A DNA stretch of 64,000 nt from Mesorhizobium sp. M4B.F.Ca.ET.203.01.1.1 (GTDB taxonomy: Bacteria > Pseudomonadota > Alphaproteobacteria > Rhizobiales > Rhizobiaceae). The translations under genes were made by a program, and so were the position numbers. The notes under the pieces are model-generated. The model saw only the letters and a program-made list of their open reading frames with translations, did not search any database and was not told the origin of the DNA. The DNA is taken from the NCBI RefSeq assembly GCF_004791025.1, contig NZ_SRUO01000007.1:124001-188000 (forward strand), given 5' to 3'. Every line of letters starts with the position of its first letter. Within the stretch, counting starts at the first letter, position 1. Shown piece by piece: positions 28,849-40,777 of this stretch.

Positions 28849-28994
28849 GAGCTTTGCTTTCTCCAGGCGATATTCGGCTTCCGCCCTCACTATCAAAATC
28901 AGGCCACAAAGCAATCGACAGTGGGCCGGAAGGGCGCTATTGCGCTTGTTTCAGACTCGGGCGCACGCAAAATGCGCAAAAATCGGAAGTAGGC

Positions 28995-30887
28995 ATGCTT
29001 GGTATCTTGAGAAACGCGGCGGGCACCTGGGTCGCGAAGGCGTTGCTGTCCTTGCTGGTGATCAGCTTTGCCGTGTGGGGTATTTCGGGGCGTCTGTCAG
29101 GAACTTTGGGCGGCCATCATTCCGTGATCACCGCCGGCGGCACGACAGTTTCGATCAACGAGTACCGCCTCGCCTATGACCGCCAGATCAGCGTCATGTC
29201 GCAGCAGTTCGGCCAGCGCATCACGCACGAGCAGGCGAAGGCGCTCGGCATCGACAACCAGGTGCTGGCGCAGCTCGTCTCGGGCGCCGTGCTCGACGAG
29301 CAGGCCCGCAAGCTCGGCCTCGGCCTCTCCAAGGACCGGCTTGCCGAGCTGACGCGCGAGGACCCGGCCTTCAAGGGCCCGAGCGGCCAGTTCGACCGCA
29401 GGACGTTCGAATATCTGCTGCGTCAGGTCGGCATGCGGCCCGAAGACTATCTGAAGAACCGCTCCCAGGTGGCGGTGCGCCAGCAGATCGTCGAGGCGGT
29501 TTCGGACGGCCTCAAGGCGCCGCAAACCTTCCTCAAGGCGGTCGCGCTCTATCGCGGCGAGGACCGCACCATCGACTATCTGACGTTGCCGAAGACGCTG
29601 GTCGAACCGATCGAGGCGCCGGCCGACAGCGCGCTCCAGACCTATTTCGATGCCAACAAGAAGACCTACGCCGCGCCCGAATACCGCAAGTTCTCCTATG
29701 TCAGGCTCGAGCCGCAGGACATCATGGATCCGACCGCGGTGACCGATCAGCAGATCAGCGACGACTACAACAAGAACAAGGGGCGCTACACGACGCCGGA
29801 GATGCGCACCATCGAGCAGCTGGTGTTCAAGACGTCGGATGCAGCCAAGGCCGCGTTCGATTCGCTGAAGGCGGGCGCGACCTTCGACAAGCTCGTCACC
29901 GCCGAGGGCAAGACCCAGGCAGACACGCTGCTCGGCACGCTTGCCAAGGACAAGATCGCCGACAAGGCGGTGGCCGAAGCGGCCTTCAAGCTCGCCGCCA
30001 ATGAGGTCAGCCCCGTCGTCCAGGGCGCTTTCGGCCCGGTGCTCCTGCGCGTCACCGAGATCAAGCCGGAGGTGGTGAAGCCGCTGGCCGAAGTCTCCGA
30101 CCAGATCCGCAAGGACCTGGCGCTCGGCGAGGCAAGCCGCATCCTGCTCGACGTGCACGACAGTTACGAGGACACGCGCGCTTCGGGCAGTTCGCTCGCC
30201 GACGCCGCCGCCAAGCTGAAGCTCAAGGTCGTCACCATCGACGCGATCGACCGCACCGGCCAGCGTCCCGACGAGACCATCGTCAAGGACCTGCCGGAAT
30301 CGGCGGACCTGATCAAGGCGGTGTTCGCCGCCGAGCCCGGCACCGAGAATGAGGGCCTGACCACCGCCGACAATGGCTTCGTCTTCTACGAAGTCGGATC
30401 GATCACGCCGGCGCGCGACCGCACGCTGGACGAGGTTCGCCAGAAGGTGGTGGCCGACTGGACGGCGGCTGAAACGGAAAAGCGGCTCGACGCCAAGGCG
30501 CAGGAGCTGGAAAAGCGCCTCAAGGCAGGCACCACGCTCGACGTGATCGCCGGCGAATTGAAGCTCGAGAAGCAGACCAAGCGCGGCCTGAAGCGCGAAG
30601 CCGATGACGCCGATTTCGGCAAGGAAGGCGCCGCCGAAATGTTCGGCGTCGGCGAAGGCGGCACCGGGCTGATCCCCTCGCCCACCGGCGACGGCCAGAT
30701 TCTCTACAAGGTGGCCGAAGTGTTCGAGCCGGCCGGCGCCGATGGCAGCTCCGTGCCCGACGACGCGCAGAAATCCTTCACCGCCGGCATGTCGGACGAC
30801 CTGCTCGACCAGTTGGTGGCGCAGTTGCAGACGCAATACGACGTCCGCATCGACCCGGCCGCGGTTTCCCAGGCGCAGGCCCGATGA
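28995..30887 (+). CDS. Periplasmic peptidyl-prolyl isomerase, PpiD/SurA type
   Basis: A 630-residue membrane-anchored folding factor. One N-terminal membrane segment (about residues 14-32, [15 protein letters not shown]) is followed by a SurA-like N-terminal domain ([15 protein letters not shown]) and a parvulin-like domain (about residues 265-370) containing [18 protein letters not shown]. It helps exported proteins fold at the outer face of the inner membrane. The start at 28995 is chosen from the membrane segment; a longer frame from 28854 is not protein-like. The stop overlaps the trpD start as ATGA. Confidence 0.92.
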   Translation: MLGILRNAAGTWVAKALLSLLVISFAVWGISGRLSGTLGGHHSVITAGGTTVSINEYRLAYDRQISVMSQQFGQRITHEQAKALGIDNQVLAQLVSGAVLDEQARKLGLGLSKDRLAELTREDPAFKGPSGQFDRRTFEYLLRQVGMRPEDYLKNRSQVAVRQQIVEAVSDGLKAPQTFLKAVALYRGEDRTIDYLTLPKTLVEPIEAPADSALQTYFDANKKTYAAPEYRKFSYVRLEPQDIMDPTAVTDQQISDDYNKNKGRYTTPEMRTIEQLVFKTSDAAKAAFDSLKAGATFDKLVTAEGKTQADTLLGTLAKDKIADKAVAEAAFKLAANEVSPVVQGAFGPVLLRVTEIKPEVVKPLAEVSDQIRKDLALGEASRILLDVHDSYEDTRASGSSLADAAAKLKLKVVTIDAIDRTGQRPDETIVKDLPESADLIKAVFAAEPGTENEGLTTADNGFVFYEVGSITPARDRTLDEVRQKVVADWTAAETEKRLDAKAQELEKRLKAGTTLDVIAGELKLEKQTKRGLKREADDADFGKEGAAEMFGVGEGGTGLIPSPTGDGQILYKVAEVFEPAGADGSSVPDDAQKSFTAGMSDDLLDQLVAQLQTQYDVRIDPAAVSQAQAR

Positions 30888-31894
30888 GTGCGCTGAAGAC
30901 CCATATCGCCAAGGTCGCCGCCGGCACTCCTCTTTCGTTTGAGGAGGCGCGCGAGGCGTTCGACATCATCATGTCGGGCGACGCAACGCCCGGTCAGATC
31001 GGCGGCTTCCTGATGGCGCTGCGCGTGCGCGGCGAGTCGGTGAGCGAGATTTCCGGCGCCGTCGCCACGATGCGCGCCAAGATGCTGCGCGTCGAGGCTC
31101 CGCACGGCGCCATCGATATCGTCGGCACCGGCGGCGACAATTCGCACAGCGTCAACATCTCGACGGGATCGGCATTCGTCATTGCAGCGAGCGGCGTGCC
31201 GGTGGCCAAGCACGGCAATCGCGGCCTGTCCTCATTGACCGGCGCTGCCGATGTGCTCACCGCCCTCGGCGTCAAGATCGACATCGGACCGGAGACGATC
31301 GGCCGTTGCATCCATGAAGCCGGCGTCGGCTTCATGTTCGCGCCGGCGCACCATCCGGCGATGAAGCACGTCGGCCCGATCCGGGGCGAGCTTGGCACGC
31401 GCACCATCTTCAACCTGCTCGGACCGCTGTCCAATCCGGCCGGCGTCAGCAGGCAGATGGTCGGCGTGTTCCTGCCGGAATGGATCATGCCGGTTGCCGA
31501 GGCGTTGAAGGCGCTGGGCACCGAGCACGCCTGGATCGTTCACGGCGACGGCTATGACGAGATCACCACCACCGGCGAGACGCAGGTGGCGGAACTTGCC
31601 GGCGGCGAGATCCGCACCTTCGCGCTCACCCCCGAAGCGGTCGGCCTGCAGCGCCACACCAAGGACGAGTTGCGCGGCGGCGACGCGGCCTACAACGCCA
31701 AGGCGCTGCGCGACATGCTGGCAGGTGCTGCGGGCGCCTATCGCGACACCGTGCTGATGAATGCGGGCGCCGGCCTGGTGGTGGCCGGCAAGGCGACGAC
31801 GCTCGCCGACGGCATGGCGAGCGCAGCGCAAGCCATCGACAGCGGCCGCGCGCTCCAAGTGCTCGGTCGGCTGGTTGAAATTTCGAACGAGTAG
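30884..31894 (+). CDS. trpD: Anthranilate phosphoribosyltransferase
   Basis: TrpD of 336 residues, transferring the phosphoribosyl group of PRPP to anthranilate, the second step of tryptophan synthesis. The PRPP loop [17 protein letters not shown] and the anthranilate-site segment [20 protein letters not shown] are intact; [20 protein letters not shown] is also family-specific. The start overlaps the ppiD-type gene by four bases and trpC follows after five bases. trpG and trpE are not in the window. Confidence 0.97.
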   Translation: MSALKTHIAKVAAGTPLSFEEAREAFDIIMSGDATPGQIGGFLMALRVRGESVSEISGAVATMRAKMLRVEAPHGAIDIVGTGGDNSHSVNISTGSAFVIAASGVPVAKHGNRGLSSLTGAADVLTALGVKIDIGPETIGRCIHEAGVGFMFAPAHHPAMKHVGPIRGELGTRTIFNLLGPLSNPAGVSRQMVGVFLPEWIMPVAEALKALGTEHAWIVHGDGYDEITTTGETQVAELAGGEIRTFALTPEAVGLQRHTKDELRGGDAAYNAKALRDMLAGAAGAYRDTVLMNAGAGLVVAGKATTLADGMASAAQAIDSGRALQVLGRLVEISNE

Positions 31895-31899
31895 AGCCC

Positions 31900-32712
31900 T
31901 TGTCCGACATTCTGCGCAAGATCGAAGCCTACAAACGCGAGGAGATAGCGGCGGCCAAGCAGCGCGTGCCGCTGGCCGAGATCAAGGCGCGGGCTCAAGC
32001 CGCCGAGGCACCGCGTGGCTTTCTTGCCGCGCTAGAGGCCAGGCGCAGGGCCGGCGGCTTCGGGCTGATCGCCGAGATCAAGAAGGCGAGCCCGTCCAAG
32101 GGGCTGATCCGCGCCGATTTCGATCCGCCGGCGCTCGCAAAGGCCTATGCGAATGGCGGCGCGGCCTGCCTCTCCGTGCTGACCGACGCCCCGTCCTTCC
32201 AGGGCGCGCCCGAATTCCTCACCGCCGCGCGTGCCGCCGTCGCCCTGCCGGCGCTGCGCAAGGATTTCCTTTTCGACCCCTATCAGGTGTTCGAGGCCCG
32301 CGCCTGGGGCGCCGACGCCATCCTGATCATCATGGCGAGTGTCGACGACGCGATGGCGCGCGAGCTCGAGGCGACGGCCCTCGAACTCGGCATGGATGCG
32401 CTGGTCGAAGTGCATGACGAGGCCGAGATGGAGCGGGCGCTCCGGCTCTCGTCACGGCTGATCGGCATCAACAACCGCGACCTCAGGACGTTCGAGACCA
32501 GCCTCGGCGTTTCGGAGCGGCTGGCGGCGATGGTGCCGGCCGACCGCCTGCTGGTCAGCGAGAGCGGCATCTTCACCCATCAGGACTGCCGCAGGCTGGA
32601 GCAGAGCGGCATCGGCACCTTCCTTGTCGGCGAGAGCCTGATGCGGCAACAGGATGTCGCGGCGGCGACTCGCCTGCTTCTGACAGGCAAGGCGCCGGCC
32701 GAGGCCGTCTGA
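31900..32712 (+). CDS. trpC: Indole-3-glycerol phosphate synthase
   Basis: TrpC of 270 residues, catalysing ring closure of CdRP to indole-3-glycerol phosphate. Active-site motifs are [26 protein letters not shown] and [11 protein letters not shown], with LVSESGIFT at the end of the barrel. Translation appears to begin at TTG 31900, because [16 protein letters not shown] is the usual N-terminus and no ATG is placed correctly. It is five bases after trpD and two bases before moaC. Confidence 0.97.
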   Translation: MSDILRKIEAYKREEIAAAKQRVPLAEIKARAQAAEAPRGFLAALEARRRAGGFGLIAEIKKASPSKGLIRADFDPPALAKAYANGGAACLSVLTDAPSFQGAPEFLTAARAAVALPALRKDFLFDPYQVFEARAWGADAILIIMASVDDAMARELEATALELGMDALVEVHDEAEMERALRLSSRLIGINNRDLRTFETSLGVSERLAAMVPADRLLVSESGIFTHQDCRRLEQSGIGTFLVGESLMRQQDVAAATRLLLTGKAPAEAV

Positions 32713-32714
32713 CG

Positions 32715-33206
32715 ATGGCGGCCGCCCTCACCCATCTTGGCGCCTCTGGCGAAGCCAACATGGTCGACGTCGGCGACAAGGCCGAAACGGTGCGCACCGC
32801 GATCGCCGAGGGCTTTGTCTCGATGCGCGCCGAAACGCTTGAGATGATCCTTGCCGGCGATGCCAAGAAGGGCGATGTGCTGGGCACCGCGCGCATCGCC
32901 GGCATCATGGCGGCCAAGCGCGCGCATGAGCTGATCCCGCTCTGCCATCCGCTGCTCCTGACCAAGGTTTCCGTCGATATCGAACCGGACAAGTCGCTGC
33001 CCGGCCTCAAGGTCACCGCGCTTGCCCGTGTCACCGGCAAGACCGGCGTCGAGATGGAAGCGTTGACGGCGGCCTCTGTCGCCTGCCTCACCATATACGA
33101 CATGGCCAAGGCCGCCGACCGCGCCATGGTGATCTCCGGCATCAGGCTGGTCGAAAAGACCGGCGGCGAGTCCGGCGACTACAAGTCGGCCGGGGCGGGC
33201 GCCTGA
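32715..33206 (+). CDS. moaC: Cyclic pyranopterin monophosphate synthase MoaC
   Basis: MoaC of 163 residues, converting the MoaA product to cyclic pyranopterin monophosphate in molybdenum-cofactor synthesis. Signature segments are [16 protein letters not shown] at the N-terminus, [16 protein letters not shown], and the C-terminal [20 protein letters not shown] with catalytic residues. Its TGA shares one base with the moeA ATG (TGATG). moaA, moaD and moaE are not in the window. Confidence 0.97.
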   Translation: MAAALTHLGASGEANMVDVGDKAETVRTAIAEGFVSMRAETLEMILAGDAKKGDVLGTARIAGIMAAKRAHELIPLCHPLLLTKVSVDIEPDKSLPGLKVTALARVTGKTGVEMEALTAASVACLTIYDMAKAADRAMVISGIRLVEKTGGESGDYKSAGAGA

Positions 33207-34411
33207 TGGCGCTGGTTCCTGTGGCCGAGGCGCTCGAGCGCCTGCTGGATGGCGCGGCGCCGCGGGCCAGCGAAAGCGTCGCACTGATCGACGCCGCTGG
33301 CCGAGTCCTGGCCGAGCCTGTGGTGGCGCTGCGCACGCAGCCGCCCTTCAACGCCTCAGCCATGGACGGCTATGCGACGCGCGCCGCCGATGTGGCATCC
33401 GTGCCGGCGCGGCTTTCGGTGATCGGCATTGCGCCGGCCGGCCGCGGCTTCGAAGGCAGCGTCGGCACGGCGCAAGCCGTGCGCATCTTCACCGGCGCGC
33501 CGGTGCCGCAAGGCGCCGACACTATCGTCATCCAGGAGAATGTGCAGGATCTCGGCGGCGGCACGATCGAAGTGACCGAGCCGACCGCTGAAGGGCGCAA
33601 CATCCGCCGCGCCGGGCTCGACTTCGTAGAAGGCGATGTGCTGCTGGAAAAGGGCCGGCTGCTCGATCCGGCGGCACTGTCGCTGGCGGCATCCGCCAAC
33701 CACCCGCGCCTCACTGTGGTGAAGCGGCCGCTGGTCGCCATCATCGCCACCGGCGACGAACTGCTGCCACCCGGCAGCGAACTCGGTCCCGATCAGATCA
33801 TCTCGTCCAACGCCTATGGCGTCGCCGCCGCTGCGCAATCGGTCGGCGCCCGCGCGCTCGATCTCGGCATTGCCGCCGACCGCAGGGAAGCGATCTCCGC
33901 GCTGGTCAGGCAGGCCGTCGAGCAGCAGGCCGATGTCATCGTGACGCTTGGCGGCGCCTCGGTCGGCGACCACGATCTCATTCACGGCGTGCTGACCGGC
34001 GAAGGCATGACGCTCGATTTCTGGAAGATCGCCATGCGCCCGGGCAAGCCGCTGATGTTCGGCCGGCTGGGACCCGCGCGCTGCATCGGCCTGCCCGGCA
34101 ATCCGGTGGCGAGCCTGGTCTGTTCGCAGCTGTTCCTGAAGCCGTTGCTGGCGCGGCTCGGTGGCCGCGCGTTCACCCAGGACATTCGCGAGGCGCGGCT
34201 GGGCGCCGCGATGCAGGCAAACGATCTGAGGCAGGATTACGTGCGGGCCGTCGTCCGCGAAGAAGCCGGCTCACTGGTTGCGACGCCCTTCGGCATCCAG
34301 GACTCCTCGATGCTGCGCATGCTCGCCGACGCCAATGGCCTCGTGGTGCGAGAGCCCTTCGCCCCGGCCGCCGCCGTCGGCGACGCTTGTCGCGTTCTGA
34401 TGCTACGCTGA
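33206..34411 (+). CDS. moeA: Molybdopterin molybdenumtransferase MoeA
   Basis: MoeA of 401 residues, inserting molybdate into adenylated molybdopterin. Landmarks are [11 protein letters not shown] near residue 50, [18 protein letters not shown], the conserved IIATGDEL, and [14 protein letters not shown] of the MPT-binding domain, with [11 protein letters not shown] later. Translation is coupled to moaC through a one-base overlap. lexA follows after 116 bases that carry its operator, so lexA has its own promoter even if some read-through occurs. Confidence 0.97.
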   Translation: MALVPVAEALERLLDGAAPRASESVALIDAAGRVLAEPVVALRTQPPFNASAMDGYATRAADVASVPARLSVIGIAPAGRGFEGSVGTAQAVRIFTGAPVPQGADTIVIQENVQDLGGGTIEVTEPTAEGRNIRRAGLDFVEGDVLLEKGRLLDPAALSLAASANHPRLTVVKRPLVAIIATGDELLPPGSELGPDQIISSNAYGVAAAAQSVGARALDLGIAADRREAISALVRQAVEQQADVIVTLGGASVGDHDLIHGVLTGEGMTLDFWKIAMRPGKPLMFGRLGPARCIGLPGNPVASLVCSQLFLKPLLARLGGRAFTQDIREARLGAAMQANDLRQDYVRAVVREEAGSLVATPFGIQDSSMLRMLADANGLVVREPFAPAAAVGDACRVLMLR

Positions 34412-34451
34412 ACAAAACGTCAACGCATTCATTAAACTTTAAACGGTTGCG

Positions 34452-34466
34452 GAACACAACTGGAAC
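34452..34466 (-). promoter_or_regulatory. LexA operator (SOS box) upstream of lexA
   Basis: GAAC at 34452-34455 and GAAC at 34463-34466 are separated by exactly seven bases. This is the reverse complement of the alphaproteobacterial LexA box GTTC-N7-GTTC. It lies 61 bases before the lexA ATG, as expected for autorepression. Confidence 0.85.
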
Positions 34467-34477
34467 AGATAGTGTTT

Positions 34478-34492
34478 GTTCTGGGTTTGTTT
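34478..34492 (+). promoter_or_regulatory. Second, imperfect LexA box
   Basis: GTTC at 34478-34481 and GTTT at 34489-34492 are seven bases apart, matching GTTC-N7-GTTC except for the last base. It begins 12 bases after the end of the perfect box. It could support cooperative or weaker LexA binding. Confidence 0.5.
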
Positions 34493-34527
34493 TTCTGATT
34501 CTGGTTTCAGAACCCGTGGGGGCCGCC

Positions 34528-35262
34528 ATGCTGACGCGCAAACAACATGAACTCCTGATGTTCATCCATGAACGGCTGAAGGAAAGCGGCATTCCGCCCT
34601 CTTTCGACGAGATGAAGGAGGCGCTTGATCTGGCTTCGAAGTCGGGCATCCACCGGCTGATCACTGCGCTTGAGGAGCGCGGCTTCATTCGCCGGCTGCC
34701 CAACCGGGCGCGTGCGCTGGAAGTGCTGCGCCTGCCCGATTCGATCGCGCCTGGCCTCAATGCCGCGAAGAAGTTTTCGCCGAGCGTCATCCAGGGAAGC
34801 CTCGGACAGGGCAATCTCGGCCGGCAGATCAAACCGGCGTCGCCGTCGCGCACCCCCAGCAATGACGACGACGCTGTGTCGGCGGTGTCGATCCCGGTAA
34901 TGGGCCGCATCGCCGCCGGCGTGCCGATCGACGCCATCCAGCACCAGACGCATTCGATCTCGGTGCCCCCGGACATGATCTCGGGCGGCGAGCATTATGC
35001 GCTGGAGGTGAAGGGCGACTCGATGATCGAGGCCGGCATCTTCGACGGCGACACGGTCATCATCCGCAACGCCGACACGGCGAGCCCCGGCGAGATCGTT
35101 GTGGCGCTGGTCGACGAGGAAGAGGCGACGCTGAAGCGCTTCCGCCGCAAGGGCGCATCGATCGCGCTCGAAGCCGCCAACCCTGCCTATGAGACCCGCA
35201 TCTTCGGCCCTGACCGGGTCAAGGTGCAAGGCAAGCTGGTCGGCCTGATCCGGCGCTACTGA
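34528..35262 (+). CDS. lexA: SOS repressor LexA
   Basis: LexA of 244 residues. The N-terminal winged helix ([35 protein letters not shown]) binds SOS boxes; a long linker with [13 protein letters not shown] leads to the S24 peptidase domain. The self-cleavage site is Ala130-Gly131 in GRIAAGVPI, the nucleophile Ser165 in GDSMIEAG and the general base Lys203 in ATLKRF. RecA filaments trigger its cleavage after DNA damage. GTGGGGG precedes the ATG. Its 3' end overlaps the convergent comEC-like gene by seven bases. Confidence 0.98.
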   Translation: MLTRKQHELLMFIHERLKESGIPPSFDEMKEALDLASKSGIHRLITALEERGFIRRLPNRARALEVLRLPDSIAPGLNAAKKFSPSVIQGSLGQGNLGRQIKPASPSRTPSNDDDAVSAVSIPVMGRIAAGVPIDAIQHQTHSISVPPDMISGGEHYALEVKGDSMIEAGIFDGDTVIIRNADTASPGEIVVALVDEEEATLKRFRRKGASIALEAANPAYETRIFGPDRVKVQGKLVGLIRRY

Positions 35263-37715
35263 GCGGACGGCGCCAGTTTGACCACCGGTCTTTCGGGTCT
35301 CTGGTATGGCGGCAGTCCCCTCGCCTCGCGAGAGTATTTGCGCTGCTCGTGCCATGGCCGGTAGGGCTTTTCGACCGCGTAGCGGATTGTTGCTTGCGCG
35401 GTCGCCGATTGCGGATCGAAGAAGACGGCGGCGCTGCCTGAGCGGGCGAGCTGGCGTTTGGTGACGACGAGGGCCAGCGAATTCCAGCAGGGACTGTAGG
35501 CGGTGGCGTCGTCGATGACGATCAGGTCGGCGAAGGCGCAGGCCGGCCGCGCCGTCTTGCGGTTTTCCGCGAGCGCCACGATTGCGCCGGACGGATGCCG
35601 GGCAAGGCACAGTCCGTCCCTGCAGTAGAATGGCGAGCCAGGCGGCAGGTCGAGCGGATCGATATCGAAGCGTGCATCCCCTGTCTCGAAGGTCTCCGGC
35701 TCGACGACGGTCTCGGCCACCAGCGCGCGTTTCCAGTTGTCGGTGGTGAATTCATTCGACCGCGCCCGGTTGACGGCGAGCTCGCCGCCGCCGATCGGCA
35801 TCGCCACCAGATGCGCATCCTCCGAGATCAGCACATCGGGCGTGCGGGTATTTGAAACCGTCAGCAGGCCGGCCAGAGCGAAGGGGATCGCCGCAAGTCT
35901 CAGCCAGGTCGTGGCCATGGTCGCGATGACCAGCGCTATCGTCACGAAAAGCACCGATTGAATGGAGATCAGCCCGACGGCATCGACCGGCGAGCGTTCG
36001 GAGATCCACCCGGAGATCGCGATCATCGCGGTCAGGCCCTTGCCCATCAGATACAGGAATGGCCAGTCGAGACCGAACGGCATCGTCAGGGCGCTGGCGA
36101 CCCCCAGGAACATGACCACCGAAACGATCGGCATGACGGCCAGGTTGGCGAGCAGGCTGAGCGGCGACACGCGCTGGAAGTGCCAGATCGCGAAGAGCGC
36201 CGTAGCGCTGCCGGCGATGATTGAGGTCATGGCAAGGCCGCCCATACCCATCACCAGCTTTCGTGACGCAAAGTGAAGGAACGATCGCTTCGGCGGCGGC
36301 GCGGTCGTCCTGTCGGCCCGATAGTCCGACCAGCCGGCATAGGCGCCGACCAGGGCGGCGGTGGCGGCGAACGACATCTGGAAACTCGGGCCGACCACTT
36401 CGTGCGGCGACACAAGAATGACGGCGATGGCCGAGATCGCCAGATTGCGCATGGTGAGCGCGGCCCGGTCGAACAGCACGGCGACAAGCATCACCGCCAG
36501 CATGATGAAGCTGCGTTCGGCGGCGACCACAATGCCGGAGAAGACGAGATAGGCGGCGATCGAGACCAGCGCGGCGGCGGCGGCATATTTCTTGACCGGC
36601 CGGCGCGAGGCGAAGTCGGGAAACAGCGCGAAGGCGCCGCGCAGCAGAAGCATGATGGTGCCGGCAACCAACGCCATGTGCAGGCCGGAGATGGAGATGA
36701 TGTGGTAGATGCCGGTGCGCCGCATCGCCTCGTTGATCTCATCGGGAATGCCTGCGCGCACGCCGACGATCAGCGCCGCCGCGATCTCGCCCTCGGGGCC
36801 GCCAACCAGCCCGCGGATGTGGTCGGCGATGCTCTCCCGCGCCTTCTCGATCGCGGAAGCGAGGCGCGCCGTCGCTGGTGCCTCTTCGCTGGCTATTGTC
36901 TTTGGATTGCCGAGGAAAAAGCCGCTGGCGCCAATGCCCGAAAAATAGCTGTCGAAGGAGAAGTCGTAGCTGTCCGGCCGCACCGGGCCGGTCGGCTGCA
37001 GCAGCCTTGCATAGCCCGTCAGCAGCGAGCCGGCGGTCATGTCGGCGGGTACTTTCCGCGCCGAAAGCCTGACCCGCTCCGGCGCGTAGCGCAGTTTTGG
37101 GTGGGCGGTGGAGATCACATCGATGGTCAGCCTGACGCGGCCGTTCTCCATCTCCTCCAGGCTGACGAGGCGGCTGGTCAGGCGGGTCTGGATCTCGGAA
37201 CCGAGCATAGGCGTCGCGGCGCGCCAGGTCTCGACCTTTGCGGCGAGAAAGCCCAGGGCGCAAAAGAACGCCGCCATGAAGAGGAGATGCGTCCTTGGCC
37301 GCGAGCGCGAAACCAGCGCGCAGACGGCCATGAGCGCCACCGCCGCAAGCGGCCTGTAGAGATCCGGCTCGGCGTTCAGCGAGAAATAGAAGATCACGCC
37401 GGTCGCCAGGAACACCGGCACCAGCAGAAAGCCGATGCCGCGATCAAGCTCGGTCGTGGCAGCGTTGCCGATGCTGCGGTGAAACGCCGGCCATGAGACG
37501 CGGCCAACCTGCTTGCGGAGCCGCGTGATGGTTGCCGTTGGCGAGGCCGGGCCGAATCCACCTCCATCGGGCGGCAAAATCTCTTTGGCCGGACGCGGCT
37601 CCGGAAGCGAAACCGGCGCGGCATCGGCAGGCAGCATGTCAACAAACAGCAGGCGCTCGCTGACGCCAGCTGTCGTCCCCTCGCCCTCCTCCGCGCCCCG
37701 GCCTCGTCCAGCCAT
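35256..37715 (-). CDS. ComEC/Rec2 family membrane protein without a metallo-beta-lactamase motif
   Basis: An 819-residue polytopic membrane protein. After about 85 residues of hydrophilic tail come hydrophobic segments, an OB-like N-terminal domain (DUF4131) and the ComEC core with [18 protein letters not shown] and [14 protein letters not shown], the hallmark of the DNA-uptake channel. The C-terminal 200 residues resemble the position of the usual nuclease-like domain but contain no HxHxDH motif. It would pass single-stranded DNA through the inner membrane if competence operates; no other competence gene is nearby. Confidence 0.88.
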   Translation of the reverse strand: MAGRGRGAEEGEGTTAGVSERLLFVDMLPADAAPVSLPEPRPAKEILPPDGGGFGPASPTATITRLRKQVGRVSWPAFHRSIGNAATTELDRGIGFLLVPVFLATGVIFYFSLNAEPDLYRPLAAVALMAVCALVSRSRPRTHLLFMAAFFCALGFLAAKVETWRAATPMLGSEIQTRLTSRLVSLEEMENGRVRLTIDVISTAHPKLRYAPERVRLSARKVPADMTAGSLLTGYARLLQPTGPVRPDSYDFSFDSYFSGIGASGFFLGNPKTIASEEAPATARLASAIEKARESIADHIRGLVGGPEGEIAAALIVGVRAGIPDEINEAMRRTGIYHIISISGLHMALVAGTIMLLLRGAFALFPDFASRRPVKKYAAAAALVSIAAYLVFSGIVVAAERSFIMLAVMLVAVLFDRAALTMRNLAISAIAVILVSPHEVVGPSFQMSFAATAALVGAYAGWSDYRADRTTAPPPKRSFLHFASRKLVMGMGGLAMTSIIAGSATALFAIWHFQRVSPLSLLANLAVMPIVSVVMFLGVASALTMPFGLDWPFLYLMGKGLTAMIAISGWISERSPVDAVGLISIQSVLFVTIALVIATMATTWLRLAAIPFALAGLLTVSNTRTPDVLISEDAHLVAMPIGGGELAVNRARSNEFTTDNWKRALVAETVVEPETFETGDARFDIDPLDLPPGSPFYCRDGLCLARHPSGAIVALAENRKTARPACAFADLIVIDDATAYSPCWNSLALVVTKRQLARSGSAAVFFDPQSATAQATIRYAVEKPYRPWHEQRKYSREARGLPPYQRPERPVVKLAPSAQ

Positions 37716-37817
37716 CAGGTCTGCCCCTTGCGCCCCAGACCTCCTATGCTACATGAACGCCGAAAACGCGAAAGTCCGCGCCACCACGCCCGCTTCCTCT
37801 GCCAGCCTGAGAGTGCC

Positions 37818-39242
37818 ATGTCCGACAAGGTCGTCACCCGTTTTGCCCCCTCGCCGACAGGCTACCTGCACATTGGCGGGGCGCGCACGGCGCTGTTCAA
37901 CTGGCTCTATGCGAAGCACACCGGCGGCACCATGCTGCTGCGCATCGAGGACACCGATCGCGAGCGCTCCACCGAGGCGGCGACCGCTGCCATCCTGGAC
38001 GGGCTGACCTGGCTCGGCCTGTCATGGGACGGCGAGGCCGTGTCGCAGTTCGAGCGCGCGCCGCGCCATCGCGAGGTCGCGGAGGAGCTCGTGCGCCTGG
38101 GCAAGGCCTATTACAGCTACGAGACGCCCGCGGAGCTCGAGGCGATGCGCGAGGCGGCGCGGGCCAAGGGCCTGCCGCCGCGCTACAACGGCCAGTGGCG
38201 CGAACGCGACCCGTCCGAGGCGCCTCCCGGCCTCAAGGGTGCCATCCGCATCAAGGCGCCGGCCGAAGGCGAGACCGTCGTGCATGACCGCGTGCAGGGC
38301 GAGGTGCGCTTTCCCAACAAGGACCTCGACGATTTCATCATCCTGCGCTCGGACGGCAACCCGACCTACATGCACGCCGTCGTCGTCGACGATCACGACA
38401 TGGGCGTCACCCACATCATCCGCGGCGACGATCATCTGACCAACGCAGCGCGCCAGACGGTGATCTACAACGCCATGGGCTGGGATGTGCCGTCGATGTC
38501 GCACATTCCGCTGATCCATGGCGCCGACGGCGCCAAGCTGTCGAAACGGCATGGCGCGCTCGGCGTCGAGGCCTATCGTTCGATGGGCTATCTGCCGGAG
38601 GCCCTGCTCAACTATCTCGCCCGCCTCGGCTGGAGCCATGGCGATGACGAAGTCATGTCGATCAAGGACATGATCGGCTGGTTCGACATCGGCGACGTCA
38701 ACAAGGGCGCCGCCCGCTTCGACTTCGCCAAGCTCGAGGCGCTGAACGGCGTGCATATGCGCAAGATGGACGATCATGCGCTGTTCGACATCTTCGTCGC
38801 CACCCTGCCCTATCTCGAAGGCGGCCCGGCGCTCGCCGCCCGGCTCGACGACCAGAAGAAGGCGCAGTTGCTCGCGGCCCTGCCCGGCCTCAAGGAGCGC
38901 GCCAAGACGCTGGTCGAACTGGTCGACGGCGCGGGGTTCCTGTTTGCCGAGCGGCCGTTGCCGGTCGACGAGAAGGCGGCGGCGCTGCTTTCCGGCGAGG
39001 CGCGCGCCGTTCTGCGTGGCGCCCATGCGACGCTGACGGCGGTCTCTGGCGACTGGACGGCAGCTACCGCCGAGGCCGCGATCCGTGACTTCGCGCAAGC
39101 CGGCGGCCACAAGCTCGGCGCCGTGGCGCAGCCGCTGAGAGCCGCGCTGACCGGCAGGAGCACGTCGCCCGGCGTGTTCGACGTGCTTGCCGTGCTTGGC
39201 CGCGAGGAAAGCCTGGCGCGCATCGCGGATCAAATCGATTAG
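37818..39242 (+). CDS. gltX: Glutamate--tRNA ligase
   Basis: Class I aminoacyl-tRNA synthetase of 474 residues. The HIGH-type motif is [18 protein letters not shown] (LHIG at 17-20) and the KMSKS-type motif is KLSKR at 240-244. GluRS-type residues [12 protein letters not shown] follow the first motif. The C-terminal half is helical anticodon binding. ATG 37818 gives the standard N-terminus. Many Hyphomicrobiales carry two gltX genes; which tRNA this copy charges is not determined here. Confidence 0.96.
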   Translation: MSDKVVTRFAPSPTGYLHIGGARTALFNWLYAKHTGGTMLLRIEDTDRERSTEAATAAILDGLTWLGLSWDGEAVSQFERAPRHREVAEELVRLGKAYYSYETPAELEAMREAARAKGLPPRYNGQWRERDPSEAPPGLKGAIRIKAPAEGETVVHDRVQGEVRFPNKDLDDFIILRSDGNPTYMHAVVVDDHDMGVTHIIRGDDHLTNAARQTVIYNAMGWDVPSMSHIPLIHGADGAKLSKRHGALGVEAYRSMGYLPEALLNYLARLGWSHGDDEVMSIKDMIGWFDIGDVNKGAARFDFAKLEALNGVHMRKMDDHALFDIFVATLPYLEGGPALAARLDDQKKAQLLAALPGLKERAKTLVELVDGAGFLFAERPLPVDEKAAALLSGEARAVLRGAHATLTAVSGDWTAATAEAAIRDFAQAGGHKLGAVAQPLRAALTGRSTSPGVFDVLAVLGREESLARIADQID

Positions 39243-39302
39243 GAGCGAACTGGCCCAAGAAGATTGGCATTGAAAGGCGCGTTTCGCAGTGCAACATTAG
39301 GC

Positions 39303-39332
39303 CTTGGCCCAATCTGGCACGCACCTCCTAAA
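39303..39332 (+). promoter_or_regulatory. Possible promoter of gltA
   Basis: CTTGGC at 39303-39308 and CCTAAA at 39327-39332 are spaced 18 bases apart and loosely resemble the alphaproteobacterial housekeeping CTTGAC/CTATAT elements. It lies about 95 bases before the gltA ATG in the 183-base gltX-gltA gap. The match is weak. Confidence 0.3.
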
Positions 39333-39425
39333 ATGCGGTGGCGAGTTCGCGCATTCCGGTGATTTCGACGTGTCGTTTTGCAGGAATTTGCCTTGCCGGC
39401 ATGAGGAAACAAGAAGGAGTTTCTA

Positions 39426-40754
39426 ATGAGCGAAGCTGCAACAAAACTGGACTTGGGGGCCAACCCGCGCGAGTCGACCGCCAAGCTGGAACTCGCCGGC
39501 AAGACGCATGAATTCAAGGTGCGAAGCGGTTCGGTCGGGCCCGACGTCATCGACATCGGCGCGCTCTACAGCACCACCGGCGCCTTCACCTACGATCCTG
39601 GCTTCACCTCGACGGCAAGCTGCGAGTCGGCCATCACCTTCATCGACGGCGACGCCGGCATCCTGCTTCACCGCGGCTATCCGATCGACCAGCTCGCCGA
39701 GCATGGTGACTTCCTCGAGGTCTGCTACCTGCTGCTCTACGGCGAATTGCCGACCAAGGCGCAGAAGGACGACTTCGATTACCGGGTGACGCGCCACACC
39801 ATGGTGCATGAGCAGATGTCGCGCTTCTTCACCGGCTTCCGCCGCGATGCGCATCCGATGGCTGTCATGTGCGGCGTGGTCGGCGCGCTGTCGGCCTTCT
39901 ACCACGACTCGACGGACATTTCGGATCCCTACCAGCGCATGGTCGCCTCGATGCGGCTCATCGCCAAGATGCCGACGATCGCGGCGATGGCCTACAAGTA
40001 CCACATCGGCCAGCCCTTCATCTATCCGAAGAACGAGCTGAACTTCGCCGCCAACTTCCTGCACATGTGCTTTGCGGTGCCGTGCGAGGAGTACAAGATC
40101 AATCCGGTGCTGGCGCGCGCCATGGAGCGCATCTTCATCCTGCACGCCGATCACGAGCAGAACGCCTCGACCTCGACGGTGCGTCTTGCCGGCTCATCGG
40201 GCGCCAATCCGTTTGCCTGCATCGCCGCCGGCATCGCCTGCTTGTGGGGCCCGGCGCATGGCGGCGCCAACGAGGCGGCGCTCAACATGCTGGGCGAGAT
40301 CGGCCATGTCGACCACATCCCGGAATTCATCGCCCGCGCCAAGGACAAGAACGATCCGTTCCGGCTGATGGGCTTTGGCCATCGCGTCTACAAGAACTAC
40401 GATCCGCGCGCCAAGATCATGCAGAAGACCGCGCATGAGGTGCTGGGCGAGCTCGGCATCAAGGACGACCCGTTGCTCGACATCGCCATGGAGCTGGAAA
40501 AGATCGCGCTCACCGACGCCTATTTCATCGAGAAGAAGCTCTATCCGAACGTCGACTTCTATTCCGGCATCACGCTGAAGGCGCTGGGCTTCCCCACCAC
40601 CATGTTCACCGTGCTGTTCGCGGTCGCCCGCACCGTCGGCTGGATCGCGCAGTGGAAGGAGATGATCGAGGATCCGCACCAGAAGATCGGCCGGCCGCGT
40701 CAGCTCTACACGGGTGCCGCCGAACGCGACTACGTGCCGATCGCCAAGCGCTGA
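39426..40754 (+). CDS. gltA: Citrate synthase
   Basis: Type II citrate synthase of 442 residues, condensing acetyl-CoA and oxaloacetate at entry to the TCA cycle. Active-site regions are [29 protein letters not shown] with catalytic His, [16 protein letters not shown] with the second His, and the C-terminal Asp region [22 protein letters not shown] at 39414-39419 is a strong ribosome-binding site. It converges on lpxB and shares a two-way terminator with it. Confidence 0.97.
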   Translation: MSEAATKLDLGANPRESTAKLELAGKTHEFKVRSGSVGPDVIDIGALYSTTGAFTYDPGFTSTASCESAITFIDGDAGILLHRGYPIDQLAEHGDFLEVCYLLLYGELPTKAQKDDFDYRVTRHTMVHEQMSRFFTGFRRDAHPMAVMCGVVGALSAFYHDSTDISDPYQRMVASMRLIAKMPTIAAMAYKYHIGQPFIYPKNELNFAANFLHMCFAVPCEEYKINPVLARAMERIFILHADHEQNASTSTVRLAGSSGANPFACIAAGIACLWGPAHGGANEAALNMLGEIGHVDHIPEFIARAKDKNDPFRLMGFGHRVYKNYDPRAKIMQKTAHEVLGELGIKDDPLLDIAMELEKIALTDAYFIEKKLYPNVDFYSGITLKALGFPTTMFTVLFAVARTVGWIAQWKEMIEDPHQKIGRPRQLYTGAAERDYVPIAKR

Positions 40755-40777
40755 TCGCGCCCGAGCGAAATGGTTGA

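Noticed and set aside
36273..37496. 407-codon plus-strand frame opposite the comEC-like gene
   Set aside because: Extreme Arg/Gly/His content and no motif; explained by reverse-strand composition.
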